Assembly (NCBI GenBank): GCA_019417045.1
Contig: DXWE01000045.1
Location: 1 to 10,609, forward strand
Source: Oscillospiraceae bacterium
GTDB lineage: Bacteria > Bacillota > Clostridia > Oscillospirales > Acutalibacteraceae
Direction of reading: 5' to 3'
Length of the DNA: 10,609 nt
Part shown: piece by piece, positions 1-7,598 of the stretch
Numbering within the stretch: position 1 is the stretch's first letter
Layout: the number at the start of each line of letters is the position of its first letter
Program-made: the position numbers and the translations under genes
The notes under the pieces: model-generated
Databases searched by the model: none
What the model was told of the DNA's origin: nothing
The model's input: only the letters and a program-made list of their open reading frames with translations

Positions 1-1795
1 CGCGGCTCTTCTTCTGGATCAGGTAGTTGAGCACGTGCAGCACCAGCTCGTCTCCCCGGGAGCGCACATATACCTCCACAAAATTCGGGAGATCGCACCG
101 GATCAGCGGATCCGGCAGCACCCGGCACAGCAGCGCGCTCACGATATCCTTGCACAACCGGTTGCCGTGGCGCGCGTATTCGGAGAAGAGCGGCTGCGAC
201 ACCGTGATCACGTTTCCGCTCTGGAACACCGCTCCTTCGCCGGACGGCGCGTTCGCGGGCGACTGCCGGTGGGAACAGAAATGGTCCCAGCTCCGGTTGA
301 AATAGGGATCCACCACCCCGGCGAGCAGCCTGGTGCCCGGCAGCGGCCGGTAGGCGTGCCCCGCCTCGTAAAACACATAGTCCATCTGCGGGATCCCGGC
401 AAATACCTCCGGGTCCAGCCGCAGGTAACGCGGTGCATATTTCGCCGGCCCCACCGCCTCCACGCCGGTGCGCAGCAGCAGCCGGCCCTCGGCGTCCAGT
501 CCCGAGCGCCCGGTGACGAGCACCGCGCCGCCCGCGTCTATGTAGGCGTTCAGTGTGTCCGCGAGCGCCGGTGTCACTGTCACCTCGTCCGGCAGCACCA
601 CCAGCCGGTAGCGTGAGAGCTCACAGTCAAAATCCAGAAAGTCAATCGGCTGGTGCAGCTCGGAGAACACCCGGTAGGCGCCCTCCTCCGGCAGCCCGGG
701 CGCGAAGGTCGCCCCGTTGCTGAGAAATACCCCGATCTGAGCGCATTTCCGTGTGCCCTCCAGCCACGGCTCGAGCGCCTCGATCTGTGAGAATACCTCG
801 CCGAGCCGCCGGTACACCGCCGGCTCCAGCTTACCGCGCGGGTGCAGCTGGTCGCCGATGCACACGTGCGTCCCGCTCGCGATCCCGCGGAAACACTCGT
901 ATTCGAGCGCCTCCCGGTTGCGCAGCGACCCGAAATCCCCCCACGAGAGGTGGAACCGCCCGTTCATCATGGTCAGGTCCTGGTCGCGATAGTTGAGATG
1001 GTGAACGCACAGTGGGAAATGGGAGTAACCCCAATAGCCTCCGGGCAGCGATTCGATGTCCACATAGTCCATCTGCTCGCATTTGCGCAGATTCGAGAGC
1101 TCCGGCACATCCGCGTTGTCCGGCTCGGCCGGCCCGCCGTTATAATAGACCTTCACCGCCGGATCCACCGAGCGGATAAACTCCCGGATCTCGGCCATGA
1201 ACCCGATCTCGTTTTGCCGGTCGTGCCGGCGCACATCGTCCGGGTTTTCGGGGTCCATTCCCTTTTCCCGCATGTCCCGCACACAGGAGGGGCACACGCA
1301 CTCCCGGGAGGTGATGATGTCGATCCACAGCCCATCGGGCGAGAACCGCTCAATCTCCTCGCGCAGCTCCGCCTTCAGGTAGTCCCGGTATTCCGGGTTG
1401 CCGACACACATGTTATGCCACTTATAGTAGTAATTGGCAAACGGCTCCACCAGCCCGAGCTTCCCCTCGCGGCTCAGCTGCATCCACTGCGGGAACCGCT
1501 CGCTCGCGCGCTCGTTCCAACCGACGCAGGTGTATAACACCACGCCGATCCCGTGCGCACGGCAGGCCTTCACCTGCTCACCGAGCAGGTCGAACGACAG
1601 GCCGGGATGCATCTCCCCGACCGCGGTCGGATAGTAGAAGTAGCCGTGATGGCACTTGGCAAACAGGTTGATCGACTGCACATGCGCGTCCTGCAGGGTC
1701 TGCGCGAACGCCTCGGCGCCGAATTCGGTCCCCACGTCCCGAATGTCGGGCGAAGTGTGAAAATCCAGATGGATTTGCCGGTATGGCAGGCTCAT
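1..1795 (-). CDS. GHL6-type putative glycoside hydrolase with beta-galactosidase trimerisation-like region (3' end outside window)
   Basis: I translated this frame by hand: it is open from an ATG at 1795 to the window edge (598 codons, no stop), so the C-terminus is missing. The start has a GAGGGG Shine-Dalgarno and lies 24 nt after the GH172 stop. The N-terminus (RQIHLDFHTS, then FAKCHHGYFYYPT near residues 45-57, then HPGLSFDLLGEQ) matches the pattern I know from hypothetical glycosyl hydrolase family 6 (GHL6, PF14871), a TIM-barrel group related to alpha-amylase and beta-galactosidase clans. DGLWIDII (154-161) is a typical beta-strand end carrying a candidate catalytic Asp, followed at once by a CVCPSC motif (166-171) that may bind a metal. 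Residues about 355-560, including YRLVVLPDEV and AGGAVLVTGRSG, resemble the glutamine-amidotransferase-like trimerisation domain of GH42 enzymes. There is no signal peptide, so it should be cytoplasmic. Its substrate is unknown; a role as the last exo-acting enzyme of the locus is inference. Confidence 0.85.
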   Translation of the reverse strand, partial: MSLPYRQIHLDFHTSPDIRDVGTEFGAEAFAQTLQDAHVQSINLFAKCHHGYFYYPTAVGEMHPGLSFDLLGEQVKACRAHGIGVVLYTCVGWNERASERFPQWMQLSREGKLGLVEPFANYYYKWHNMCVGNPEYRDYLKAELREEIERFSPDGLWIDIITSRECVCPSCVRDMREKGMDPENPDDVRRHDRQNEIGFMAEIREFIRSVDPAVKVYYNGGPAEPDNADVPELSNLRKCEQMDYVDIESLPGGYWGYSHFPLCVHHLNYRDQDLTMMNGRFHLSWGDFGSLRNREALEYECFRGIASGTHVCIGDQLHPRGKLEPAVYRRLGEVFSQIEALEPWLEGTRKCAQIGVFLSNGATFAPGLPEEGAYRVFSELHQPIDFLDFDCELSRYRLVVLPDEVTVTPALADTLNAYIDAGGAVLVTGRSGLDAEGRLLLRTGVEAVGPAKYAPRYLRLDPEVFAGIPQMDYVFYEAGHAYRPLPGTRLLAGVVDPYFNRSWDHFCSHRQSPANAPSGEGAVFQSGNVITVSQPLFSEYARHGNRLCKDIVSALLCRVLPDPLIRCDLPNFVEVYVRSRGDELVLHVLNYLIQKKSR

Positions 1796-1819
1796 CGCCG
1801 GTGTTCCCCTCTTTCCTCG

Positions 1820-2887
1820 TCAGATAACTTCCAGTTCTTCCCGTCCCGGCACCGGCCGGTGCACGGCGGACGGCGCGTCCTGGTACCAGTAGGCAACACA
1901 CGAGAGATCGTCCCGCAGCGGGAGGTAAAACCCGCCCTCCCGCCAGCCGATCGCCTGCACGGTCACGCGGATCCTCTTCTGGAACCGCACGGGATCCGGC
2001 AGATGCCAGCGGTACATGCCAAAGCGCGTGCAGGCGGCGTACAGCCCGTCCGGACGGATCACCTGACACAGCCCCGCATAGGGAGTGGTAAACGACTCAT
2101 ACTGGTGGGTATACTGGTTCTCGAAGTTGTAGCTGCCGCCGAAATAGTCCTCTGTTCCCGTGCCGCAGATGGTGGGATACTCGGTGTCGCCGTCGAGGAA
2201 GAACTTCACTTCCCCCTCCCCCCACCAGCCGTTGTTGTGTACCCCCCACGCCATGTAGGTGCCGACATACTGTCCCTTCCCCTCGGCCTCCAGCAGCGTG
2301 AAATATGCCTTTTCGGGGAGCGGGTTCACGCGGTGAAATGCCGCATGGAAATACCCGGCGTTCTCCGGCACCGGCCGCAGGCTGTAATCGATCTGGTAAA
2401 ACAGGATCCGGTCCTCATCTGCGATATTCTCAACCGTGACGCGGAACCGTCTGCGAAACGGCATCGGCCAGTAGCAGTTGAAGGACGAGCCGGGATTGAC
2501 GCATACCGCCGCCGATACCAGCGGCGCGTACTGCCCCCAGCCCATCGCGAAGAAATCCGCGACCGGGCACTCGACCGACGGGATATCGCAGTCGTCCCAG
2601 TACATGCGCAGGATCAGATAACGCCACTTGCCGGTCATGGTCATCCACAGGTGCTCGATCACCCCGCACCCTTCGACGTTCGCGATCTCCACCGTCTGTC
2701 CGGCGGGCACATGGATATACGGATTCACCTTCCAGCCCACCCCGAGTTTGGAGGCCGCGTACCGTGCGGTCCCCTCCTCCAGCGTGGCCCGCGCGCCGCC
2801 GCCCGGCGCGCCGGTGGGATTCTCAGGGGACACCGCGCGCGAGAGCGCGTCTGTCACCTGCCAGAAGTCCATTGTCCAGTCGTTCAT
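1820..2887 (-). CDS. DUF2961 / GH172 family glycoside hydrolase
   Basis: A complete 355-residue protein with no signal peptide, hence cytoplasmic. The GGAGGGGGAG ribosome site just upstream supports the ATG at 2887, 18 nt after the preceding stop. The sequence shows DUF2961 hallmarks: GVIEHLWMT (75-83), LILRMYWDD (91-99), VECPVADFF (105-113), WGEGEVKFFLDGD (222-234) and the signature GTGTEDYFGG (242-251). DUF2961 was reclassified as GH172, a double jelly-roll family whose characterised members act on alpha-D-fructofuranosides/difructose dianhydride and on D-arabinofuranosides. Glu224 (or Glu226) and Glu246 are the natural candidates for the catalytic pair, based on position in the conserved motifs; this is inference. 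The length is close to that of single-domain members. It sits between the extracellular beta-helix enzymes and the GHL6 protein, fitting a role in cleaving imported oligosaccharides. Family assignment is firm; the substrate is not. Confidence 0.9.
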   Translation of the reverse strand: MNDWTMDFWQVTDALSRAVSPENPTGAPGGGARATLEEGTARYAASKLGVGWKVNPYIHVPAGQTVEIANVEGCGVIEHLWMTMTGKWRYLILRMYWDDCDIPSVECPVADFFAMGWGQYAPLVSAAVCVNPGSSFNCYWPMPFRRRFRVTVENIADEDRILFYQIDYSLRPVPENAGYFHAAFHRVNPLPEKAYFTLLEAEGKGQYVGTYMAWGVHNNGWWGEGEVKFFLDGDTEYPTICGTGTEDYFGGSYNFENQYTHQYESFTTPYAGLCQVIRPDGLYAACTRFGMYRWHLPDPVRFQKRIRVTVQAIGWREGGFYLPLRDDLSCVAYWYQDAPSAVHRPVPGREELEVI

Positions 2888-2905
2888 GGGAACTCTCCCC
2901 CTCCA

Positions 2906-5491
2906 TCAGAATCGATCCAGCAAAAACTCCCAATCCGCCGTGAGCCCTGCCTCTTCCATCACCGTGAGGGCCTCTGCCGGCCACTCGCCGTTTTCCACCA
3001 GCGGGTTATCCCATACCACGACGGTGACCGGGTCGCCCCACAGCGAGGTCTTCGGATTGCTGTGCCAATTGTCATGTACGGCGATGTCGTAGGTCGTCTT
3101 GCCGCCGTTCGGGCCGCCGTCCTTGCCGTTGACATGGATCCAGTTGACGTCGTCCGTCCCGGTGTAGAGGTTGTCGACCACATTGTAGGAGGTCTCGAAA
3201 TGCGCCGACCCCTCGTCGTGGTACAGTCCGCCGTACGCCGCGCCCTGGTCAAAGATATAATTGTACTGCACCAACGAATCCGGCTGCTGGCCGAGCGTGT
3301 AGATGCCGCCGCCGTCCCGGGTCCTTTGCAAAAATTTCCCAATCCGGTTATAGCGCACCACATTCTGCCGGCTGGTGGTGGAGTTCGGGGTCCAGTACCA
3401 TCCCCACCCGAGCGTGATCCCGGAGTAAGGCACGTCGTAAATATCGTTATGTGTAATCGTGGTGCCCGCCGCATAGTACACGGCAAGGGCCGGGGCGCTC
3501 CAGTAGTCGAGCCCCACCTTCCAAAACACGTTGTTGTCAATTTGATTGTTCTGACAGATCGTCTGCGCCGTGACGGTGTGCGCCTTGTCGTTGCTGAGCA
3601 CCAGCCCGCCCTCGGCACACTGGGTGAAGACGCACCCCTCCACCACGCTGTCCTGCACGCCGGAGAAGAGGCTGAGCGCGGTCGCGCCCATGTCCTCGAA
3701 CGTGCAGCCGGTAAAGCGCAGGGAACGCGCGTTTTCCGCCGTGATGTTCGCCGGAAGCTGGTCATAGCCGACCGTCACCCCGCCGTCCGCCTGCCGCGTG
3801 ATCACCATATAATTTTGCGCCTGGTTGATAATCAATCCCTCTTCGGACGGCCCGTTCCACGCGCCGTACCGGAAGGTAATCCCCTCGAAAGAGAGATTCT
3901 CCACCCCGGACAGGGAGAGCATCTCCTCCACCACGGGGATATAAAAGCTGTCCTGCTGCAGATCGACACCCGCCGCGGGATAATAGTAGAGCTCCCCCGC
4001 CGCCTCGTCGTAAAACCACTCGCCCGGCTCATCCAGGAAACTGAGGTCGTTATAGAGATACAGCGGGTATTCCGGCACCGGGTAAAATTCCTCCGACTGG
4101 CCGCTTGCCACCATCGTGTCGATCATGTCGACAAAATCCGACCAGTACGGCTCGTCGAAATACAGCCGATCGCCCGACACGGATGCACACTGCAACAAAA
4201 AGATCTTCCACGTCACCGGCCATACGATCTCCGCGGTGGAGGCGTCGGTCAGGGCACTCAGATCGATGTCCCGCAATTTCAGGCCTGTGCGCTCGGCCGT
4301 CCACTCCCAATAGACCGGTTTGCCATAGGTGGCCCGCTGCTGCGCCTGGTTGCCGACATAGAACTGCCGGACATGCGCCACCCCGTTCACCTGCGCCTTG
4401 TAGATCCCGTCGATCCCGTTCACGGTCGTCCGAGTCCATCCGGTCACCTGTTTTCCGCCGCTGATGATGGGGGTTTCCCCCTTTGCTGCGAGAAACCGGA
4501 TCCGCCCGCCGTCGGCCTTGTTCAGCTCGTCTCCGTTCAGCTCCCACGTATCGGTGAGGGGATAGGTCCCGCCGGCAAGAACAACGGTGATGTCCCCCTC
4601 CACCTGGTCCTTGAAATGGCGGAGCACCTCGGTCACATAGGGCAGGGAACGCAGCGGCTGCTCCTTGGTGCCGGGATTCCAGTCGCTTCCGTCAGGGGAG
4701 AGATAGTACTCGTTTTGCGGCGACACGGCAGTTGTAATCTGCCCCGGGGGTACCTCCTGCGTGTCATCGTCCTCTCCGCCGACCGCCATCTGTAAAATCT
4801 GACGCGCATCCGAACTGTTCACAGCGCCATCTCCATTCGCGTCCGCGGCAGTGAGCGCCGCTTTCTCCAGCGTGATCGCCGACACCGTGTACTGCAACAC
4901 CTGCCGCGCGTCACTGCTGTTGATCTGCCCGTCTCCGGTCACGTCCCCCCGGCGGTATACCGGCGACACGGGCGGCCGCTCCTCTTCAAACGAGAGTCCA
5001 AAGAAGTTAAAACTGCCGCGCACATACACGAGATACAGGGTACGCACCCCTGTCACAGGGGTGCTCAGAGACGCAGAGGCAGCCACACGATCGGCTCCCT
5101 CGCTCCAGCCGCCGTCCGTCGGACGGTCACTGTCGAAGGTGCACAGCAAAACGCCGCTCGGGCTGTCCGCCCGCAGTTCGATCGTGTAGCCGTCCTCCAT
5201 GCCGCTGTTGCCATATAGATGGGCCCTCGCCGCCCCGAGATCGCCGAACGCGACCGAGCGGATCCGCACGGTGGTGCCCGGGGCGGTGTTCTCGACGACA
5301 TAGCCGCCGTCCCGACCGGCCCCGGACACCGTGATGTACGGCTGCGTTGCGTTTATGCCCCATTCGAGCACCCGCAGCCCGTTTTCGGCGTACGCGTCGA
5401 GGCCCTGCTCCGCCGCGAGCGACGGGCACACAGGCAACAGCCATGCCGCACACAGCAGCAGGCAGAGTGCCAGCGTCAGCCTCCGTTTCAT
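2906..5491 (-). CDS. Secreted CBM6 - dockerin - right-handed beta-helix carbohydrate-active protein
   Basis: An 861-residue multimodular secreted protein. I chose the ATG at 5491 because a perfect GGAGG (5500-5504) lies 8 nt upstream; GTGs at 5494 and 5500 are too close to or overlap it. Modules in order: signal peptide (1-27, MKRR, hydrophobic core, SLAA); a CBM6-like beta-sandwich (about 30-172, ending in LYLVYVRGSFNFFGLSF, typical of CBM6); a type I dockerin (about 181-240) with two calcium loops, D183-T185-D187...D194 and D217-N219-D221...D228, each followed by ARQ(V/I)LQ; then a right-handed parallel beta-helix domain (about 260-861) opening with EYYLSPDGSDWNPGT. The helix domain resembles the PF13229 proteins that include GH141 and GH120 enzymes. 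Conserved acids suited to catalysis are D726 (RDGGG) and D759/E760 (YHDEGSA). The dockerin implies docking to a cohesin scaffold encoded elsewhere. It is a paralogue of the gene just upstream, 23 nt away. Substrate unknown. Confidence 0.9.
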   Translation of the reverse strand: MKRRLTLALCLLLCAAWLLPVCPSLAAEQGLDAYAENGLRVLEWGINATQPYITVSGAGRDGGYVVENTAPGTTVRIRSVAFGDLGAARAHLYGNSGMEDGYTIELRADSPSGVLLCTFDSDRPTDGGWSEGADRVAASASLSTPVTGVRTLYLVYVRGSFNFFGLSFEEERPPVSPVYRRGDVTGDGQINSSDARQVLQYTVSAITLEKAALTAADANGDGAVNSSDARQILQMAVGGEDDDTQEVPPGQITTAVSPQNEYYLSPDGSDWNPGTKEQPLRSLPYVTEVLRHFKDQVEGDITVVLAGGTYPLTDTWELNGDELNKADGGRIRFLAAKGETPIISGGKQVTGWTRTTVNGIDGIYKAQVNGVAHVRQFYVGNQAQQRATYGKPVYWEWTAERTGLKLRDIDLSALTDASTAEIVWPVTWKIFLLQCASVSGDRLYFDEPYWSDFVDMIDTMVASGQSEEFYPVPEYPLYLYNDLSFLDEPGEWFYDEAAGELYYYPAAGVDLQQDSFYIPVVEEMLSLSGVENLSFEGITFRYGAWNGPSEEGLIINQAQNYMVITRQADGGVTVGYDQLPANITAENARSLRFTGCTFEDMGATALSLFSGVQDSVVEGCVFTQCAEGGLVLSNDKAHTVTAQTICQNNQIDNNVFWKVGLDYWSAPALAVYYAAGTTITHNDIYDVPYSGITLGWGWYWTPNSTTSRQNVVRYNRIGKFLQRTRDGGGIYTLGQQPDSLVQYNYIFDQGAAYGGLYHDEGSAHFETSYNVVDNLYTGTDDVNWIHVNGKDGGPNGGKTTYDIAVHDNWHSNPKTSLWGDPVTVVVWDNPLVENGEWPAEALTVMEEAGLTADWEFLLDRF
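5044..5064. repeat. Perfect 9-bp inverted repeat inside the CBM6 region
   Basis: The arms GCACCCCTG (5044-5052) and CAGGGGTGC (5056-5064) are exact reverse complements with a 3-nt loop. They encode the STPVTGVR stretch of the CBM6-like module. The codons may fully explain the symmetry, so a function is doubtful. Confidence 0.4.
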
Positions 5492-5514
5492 CACGCGCAC
5501 CTCCGAAAGAATGG

Positions 5515-7548
5515 TTACTGTACCGTGTCGAGCAGACCCTTATAGGCCTCCTCCACCCCGGCGTTGTTCATGATGGTCTGTGCCTCCTCGGGCCACTCGC
5601 CGTTTTGCACCAGGTGGTTGCCACTCAGATCGCAGGTGGTCGGCTCGCCCCAGAACGAGGTCTTGTCGTTGCTGTAATAGTTGTTGTGGATCTCCAGATT
5701 ATAGGTGGTCTTGCCGCCGTTCGGGCCGCCCTCGCCGCCGTTGACATGGATCCAGTTGACGTCGATGACCTCCATGTTGATGTTATCCACCACGTTGTCG
5801 GTCGTCGTGAAATACGCGGAGCCCTCATCATGGTACAGCCCGCCATAGGCGCCGCCCTGATCGAAGATATAGTTATTGTTTACAAACGAATCCGGCTGCT
5901 GGCCGAGCGTGTAGACCCCGCCGCCGTCCCGGCAGCGCTGCAAAAACTTGCCGATCCGGTTGTAGCTCACCACATTGTTGCGGCTGGTGGTGGAGTTCGG
6001 GGTCCAGTACCAGCCCCACCCGAGCGAAATGCCGGTGTGCGGCACATCGTAGATGTCGTTGTGAGTGACGGTGGTGGTGTCCGCATAATACACGCAGATC
6101 GCAGGCGCGCTCCAGTAGTCCAGCCCGATCTCATGGATCACGTTGTTCGCGATGCGGTTGTTCTTGCAGATGGACAGCTCGGTCACGGTGGACGCCTTGT
6201 CGCTGCTGAGGGTCAGCGCGCCCTCGGAGCACTGGTAGAATACATTGCCCTCCACCGTGCAGTTCTGGATCCCGGTCGGCATGCCGAGCGCGGTGGTGCC
6301 CATGTTCTCAAACCGGCACCCGATAAAGGACACGTTGTTCGCGTTCTCGAGCGTGATATTCGAGGGGATCTGGGTGTATTCCACCCGGATGTTGCCGGTG
6401 ATCTTCGAGCGGGTCACCACCTGCTGGTTCTGCGACTGGTTGATATTCAACCCGTCGGAGGACGGCTGGTTCCAGGCGCCGTGACGGAAACTGATTCCCT
6501 CAAACGTGACATTCTGTACCTTGTTGTCCTCGGTGCCATAGATATGGATCAGATCCTCCACGACCGGCACGAAGAAATCGCTGGTCTCCATATCGACTCC
6601 CTCGGCGGGGTAGTAATAGAGCTCGCCGGTCGACTCCTGATAGAACCACTCACCCGGCTGGTCGACAAAGCTGATATCGTTGTAGAGATAGAGCGGATAG
6701 GTGATATTCGGATAGAAGTCCTCCGACTCATGGTTCTGGTTGACCCGCTGGTCGATCAGATCCACGAGGTTGTTCCACTGATCCTCCTGGAAGTACAGCT
6801 CGCGCCCGTCATAGGACTGGCACTGCACGATAAAGACCTTCCAGCTGATCGGCCAGACGATCTCGGCGGTGGACAGGTCGACCGTCGTGCTCAGGTCCAC
6901 GCCGTATACCTTCAGGTATGCGCGGTCGTCACCCCACGCCCATTCGATCGGCTCGCCGTATTCCGCCTTCTGCTGCGCGATGTTGTCCGCATAGAACTGG
7001 CGGATGTGGGGCAGCCCGGCCACCTGGGTCTTATAGATGCCGTCGATCCCGTTCAGGGTGGTCTTTACCCAGTTTTTGAGCTGCAGCCCACCGCTGAGGA
7101 TCGGGGTCTCGCCCTCGACCGCTTTGAAGGTAATGTGTCCGCCGTCCGCCTTGTTCAGTTGTTCGGCCGTCATCTCAAGCGGCTGGAACAGCCGGTAGTA
7201 CCCGCCGCCAAGATAGACGGTGATGTCCCCCGCGATCTCGTCCTTGAACTTCGCGATCACGTCCCGCGCATAATAGAGCGTGCGGAACGGCTGGTCTTTG
7301 GTGCCGGGGTTCAGATCGCTGCCGTCCGGGGAGATATAGTACTCATTCTGAGCCGTGACCGCGTCGGTCACGGTACCCTCTGTCACCTCCAGCTCGGTGA
7401 TCTCCATCGAGCTGGGCACGTCGGCCGTCGTACCGGCCGGCGTCGAATCCGATGAGGTGTCGGTTTCACTGGGCTTGCAGGAAGAGAACAGCAGCAGAGT
7501 GGTCGCCGCCACCAGCAGGAATGCGAGCAGCCGCCTTGGTCTATTCAT
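5515..7548 (-). CDS. Membrane-anchored lipoprotein, right-handed beta-helix (GH141/GH120-like)
   Basis: A complete 677-residue protein. The ATG at 7548 is preferred because GGAGG (7559-7563) lies 10 nt upstream; an in-frame GTG at 7557 is too near. The N-terminus MNRPRR, a hydrophobic stretch and LFSSC give a lipoprotein signal with Cys24 as the likely lipidated residue, though Phe at -3 is atypical. A Thr/Ser-rich linker (25-60) leads to the beta-helix domain (about 65-677), starting EYYISPDGSDLNPGT. The best conserved block is GWGWYWTPNSTTSR (510-523), RDGGGVYTLGQQPDS (540-554) and YHDEGSAYF (572-580), which also occurs in the neighbouring paralogue. D541 and D574/E575 are candidate catalytic acids by position, not by proof. 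It lacks the CBM6 and dockerin of its paralogue. It probably trims glycan fragments at the membrane next to the solute-binding protein. GH141 or GH120 kinship is inferred from architecture and opening motif; it could belong to an unclassified family. Confidence 0.9.
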   Translation of the reverse strand: MNRPRRLLAFLLVAATTLLLFSSCKPSETDTSSDSTPAGTTADVPSSMEITELEVTEGTVTDAVTAQNEYYISPDGSDLNPGTKDQPFRTLYYARDVIAKFKDEIAGDITVYLGGGYYRLFQPLEMTAEQLNKADGGHITFKAVEGETPILSGGLQLKNWVKTTLNGIDGIYKTQVAGLPHIRQFYADNIAQQKAEYGEPIEWAWGDDRAYLKVYGVDLSTTVDLSTAEIVWPISWKVFIVQCQSYDGRELYFQEDQWNNLVDLIDQRVNQNHESEDFYPNITYPLYLYNDISFVDQPGEWFYQESTGELYYYPAEGVDMETSDFFVPVVEDLIHIYGTEDNKVQNVTFEGISFRHGAWNQPSSDGLNINQSQNQQVVTRSKITGNIRVEYTQIPSNITLENANNVSFIGCRFENMGTTALGMPTGIQNCTVEGNVFYQCSEGALTLSSDKASTVTELSICKNNRIANNVIHEIGLDYWSAPAICVYYADTTTVTHNDIYDVPHTGISLGWGWYWTPNSTTSRNNVVSYNRIGKFLQRCRDGGGVYTLGQQPDSFVNNNYIFDQGGAYGGLYHDEGSAYFTTTDNVVDNINMEVIDVNWIHVNGGEGGPNGGKTTYNLEIHNNYYSNDKTSFWGEPTTCDLSGNHLVQNGEWPEEAQTIMNNAGVEEAYKGLLDTVQ
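7353..7373. repeat. Perfect 9-bp inverted repeat at the edge of the duplicated domain
   Basis: The arms CCGTGACCG (7353-7361) and CGGTCACGG (7365-7373) are exact reverse complements with a 3-nt loop. They encode TVTDAVT, at the join between the lipoprotein linker and the beta-helix domain, which is where similarity to the paralogue begins (about 7365). The paralogue has no matching hairpin at its corresponding join. Confidence 0.45.
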
Positions 7549-7572
7549 ACGGGACACACCTCCTATATTTCG

Positions 7573-7598
7573 TCAGGCCTCATGCCGCTCAGGCCTGA
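7573..7598 (-). promoter_or_regulatory. Intercistronic stem-loop over the solute-binding protein stop codon
   Basis: TCAGGCCT (7573-7580) and AGGCCTGA (7591-7598) form a perfect 8-bp, GC-rich stem with a 10-nt loop in the minus-strand RNA. The stop codon (7591-7589) lies at the inner end of the first arm and the start of the loop. No U-tract follows, so it is not a classic intrinsic terminator. In sugar ABC operons such hairpins after the binding-protein gene often stabilise the upstream message or reduce read-through, giving more binding protein than downstream enzymes; that role here is inference. Confidence 0.6.

Larger units (their letters stand above)
2906..7365 (-). repeat. Tandem gene duplication of the beta-helix domain
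   Basis: Copy A is 2906 to about 4735 and copy B is 5515 to about 7365. Both encode the same roughly 610-residue beta-helix domain in the same orientation. The similarity begins at (T/D)AV just before NEYY and runs to the C-termini; upstream of it the two proteins share nothing visible. Some DNA blocks are nearly identical, for example around 3095-3160 versus 5710-5765 and 3280-3400 versus 5895-6015, while other parts have diverged, so the duplication is not very recent. Protein identity looks highest in the C-terminal half. Confidence 0.85.

Noticed and set aside
1553..4795. A 1080-codon plus-strand open frame opposite the GHL6, GH172 and beta-helix genes
   Set aside because: It spans several well-supported minus-strand genes, has no recognisable domain, and is rich in Arg, His, Val and Pro as expected from the antisense of GC-rich coding DNA.
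5044..5064. Perfect 9-bp hairpin in the CBM6 region as a regulatory element
   Set aside because: It lies inside a conserved coding segment whose codons can explain the symmetry, and no U-tract or gene boundary is nearby.
5347..7455. A 702-codon plus-strand open frame opposite the lipoprotein beta-helix gene
   Set aside because: Antisense shadow: it resembles the other plus-strand shadow only because the two beta-helix genes are paralogues, so the similarity is not independent evidence of coding.
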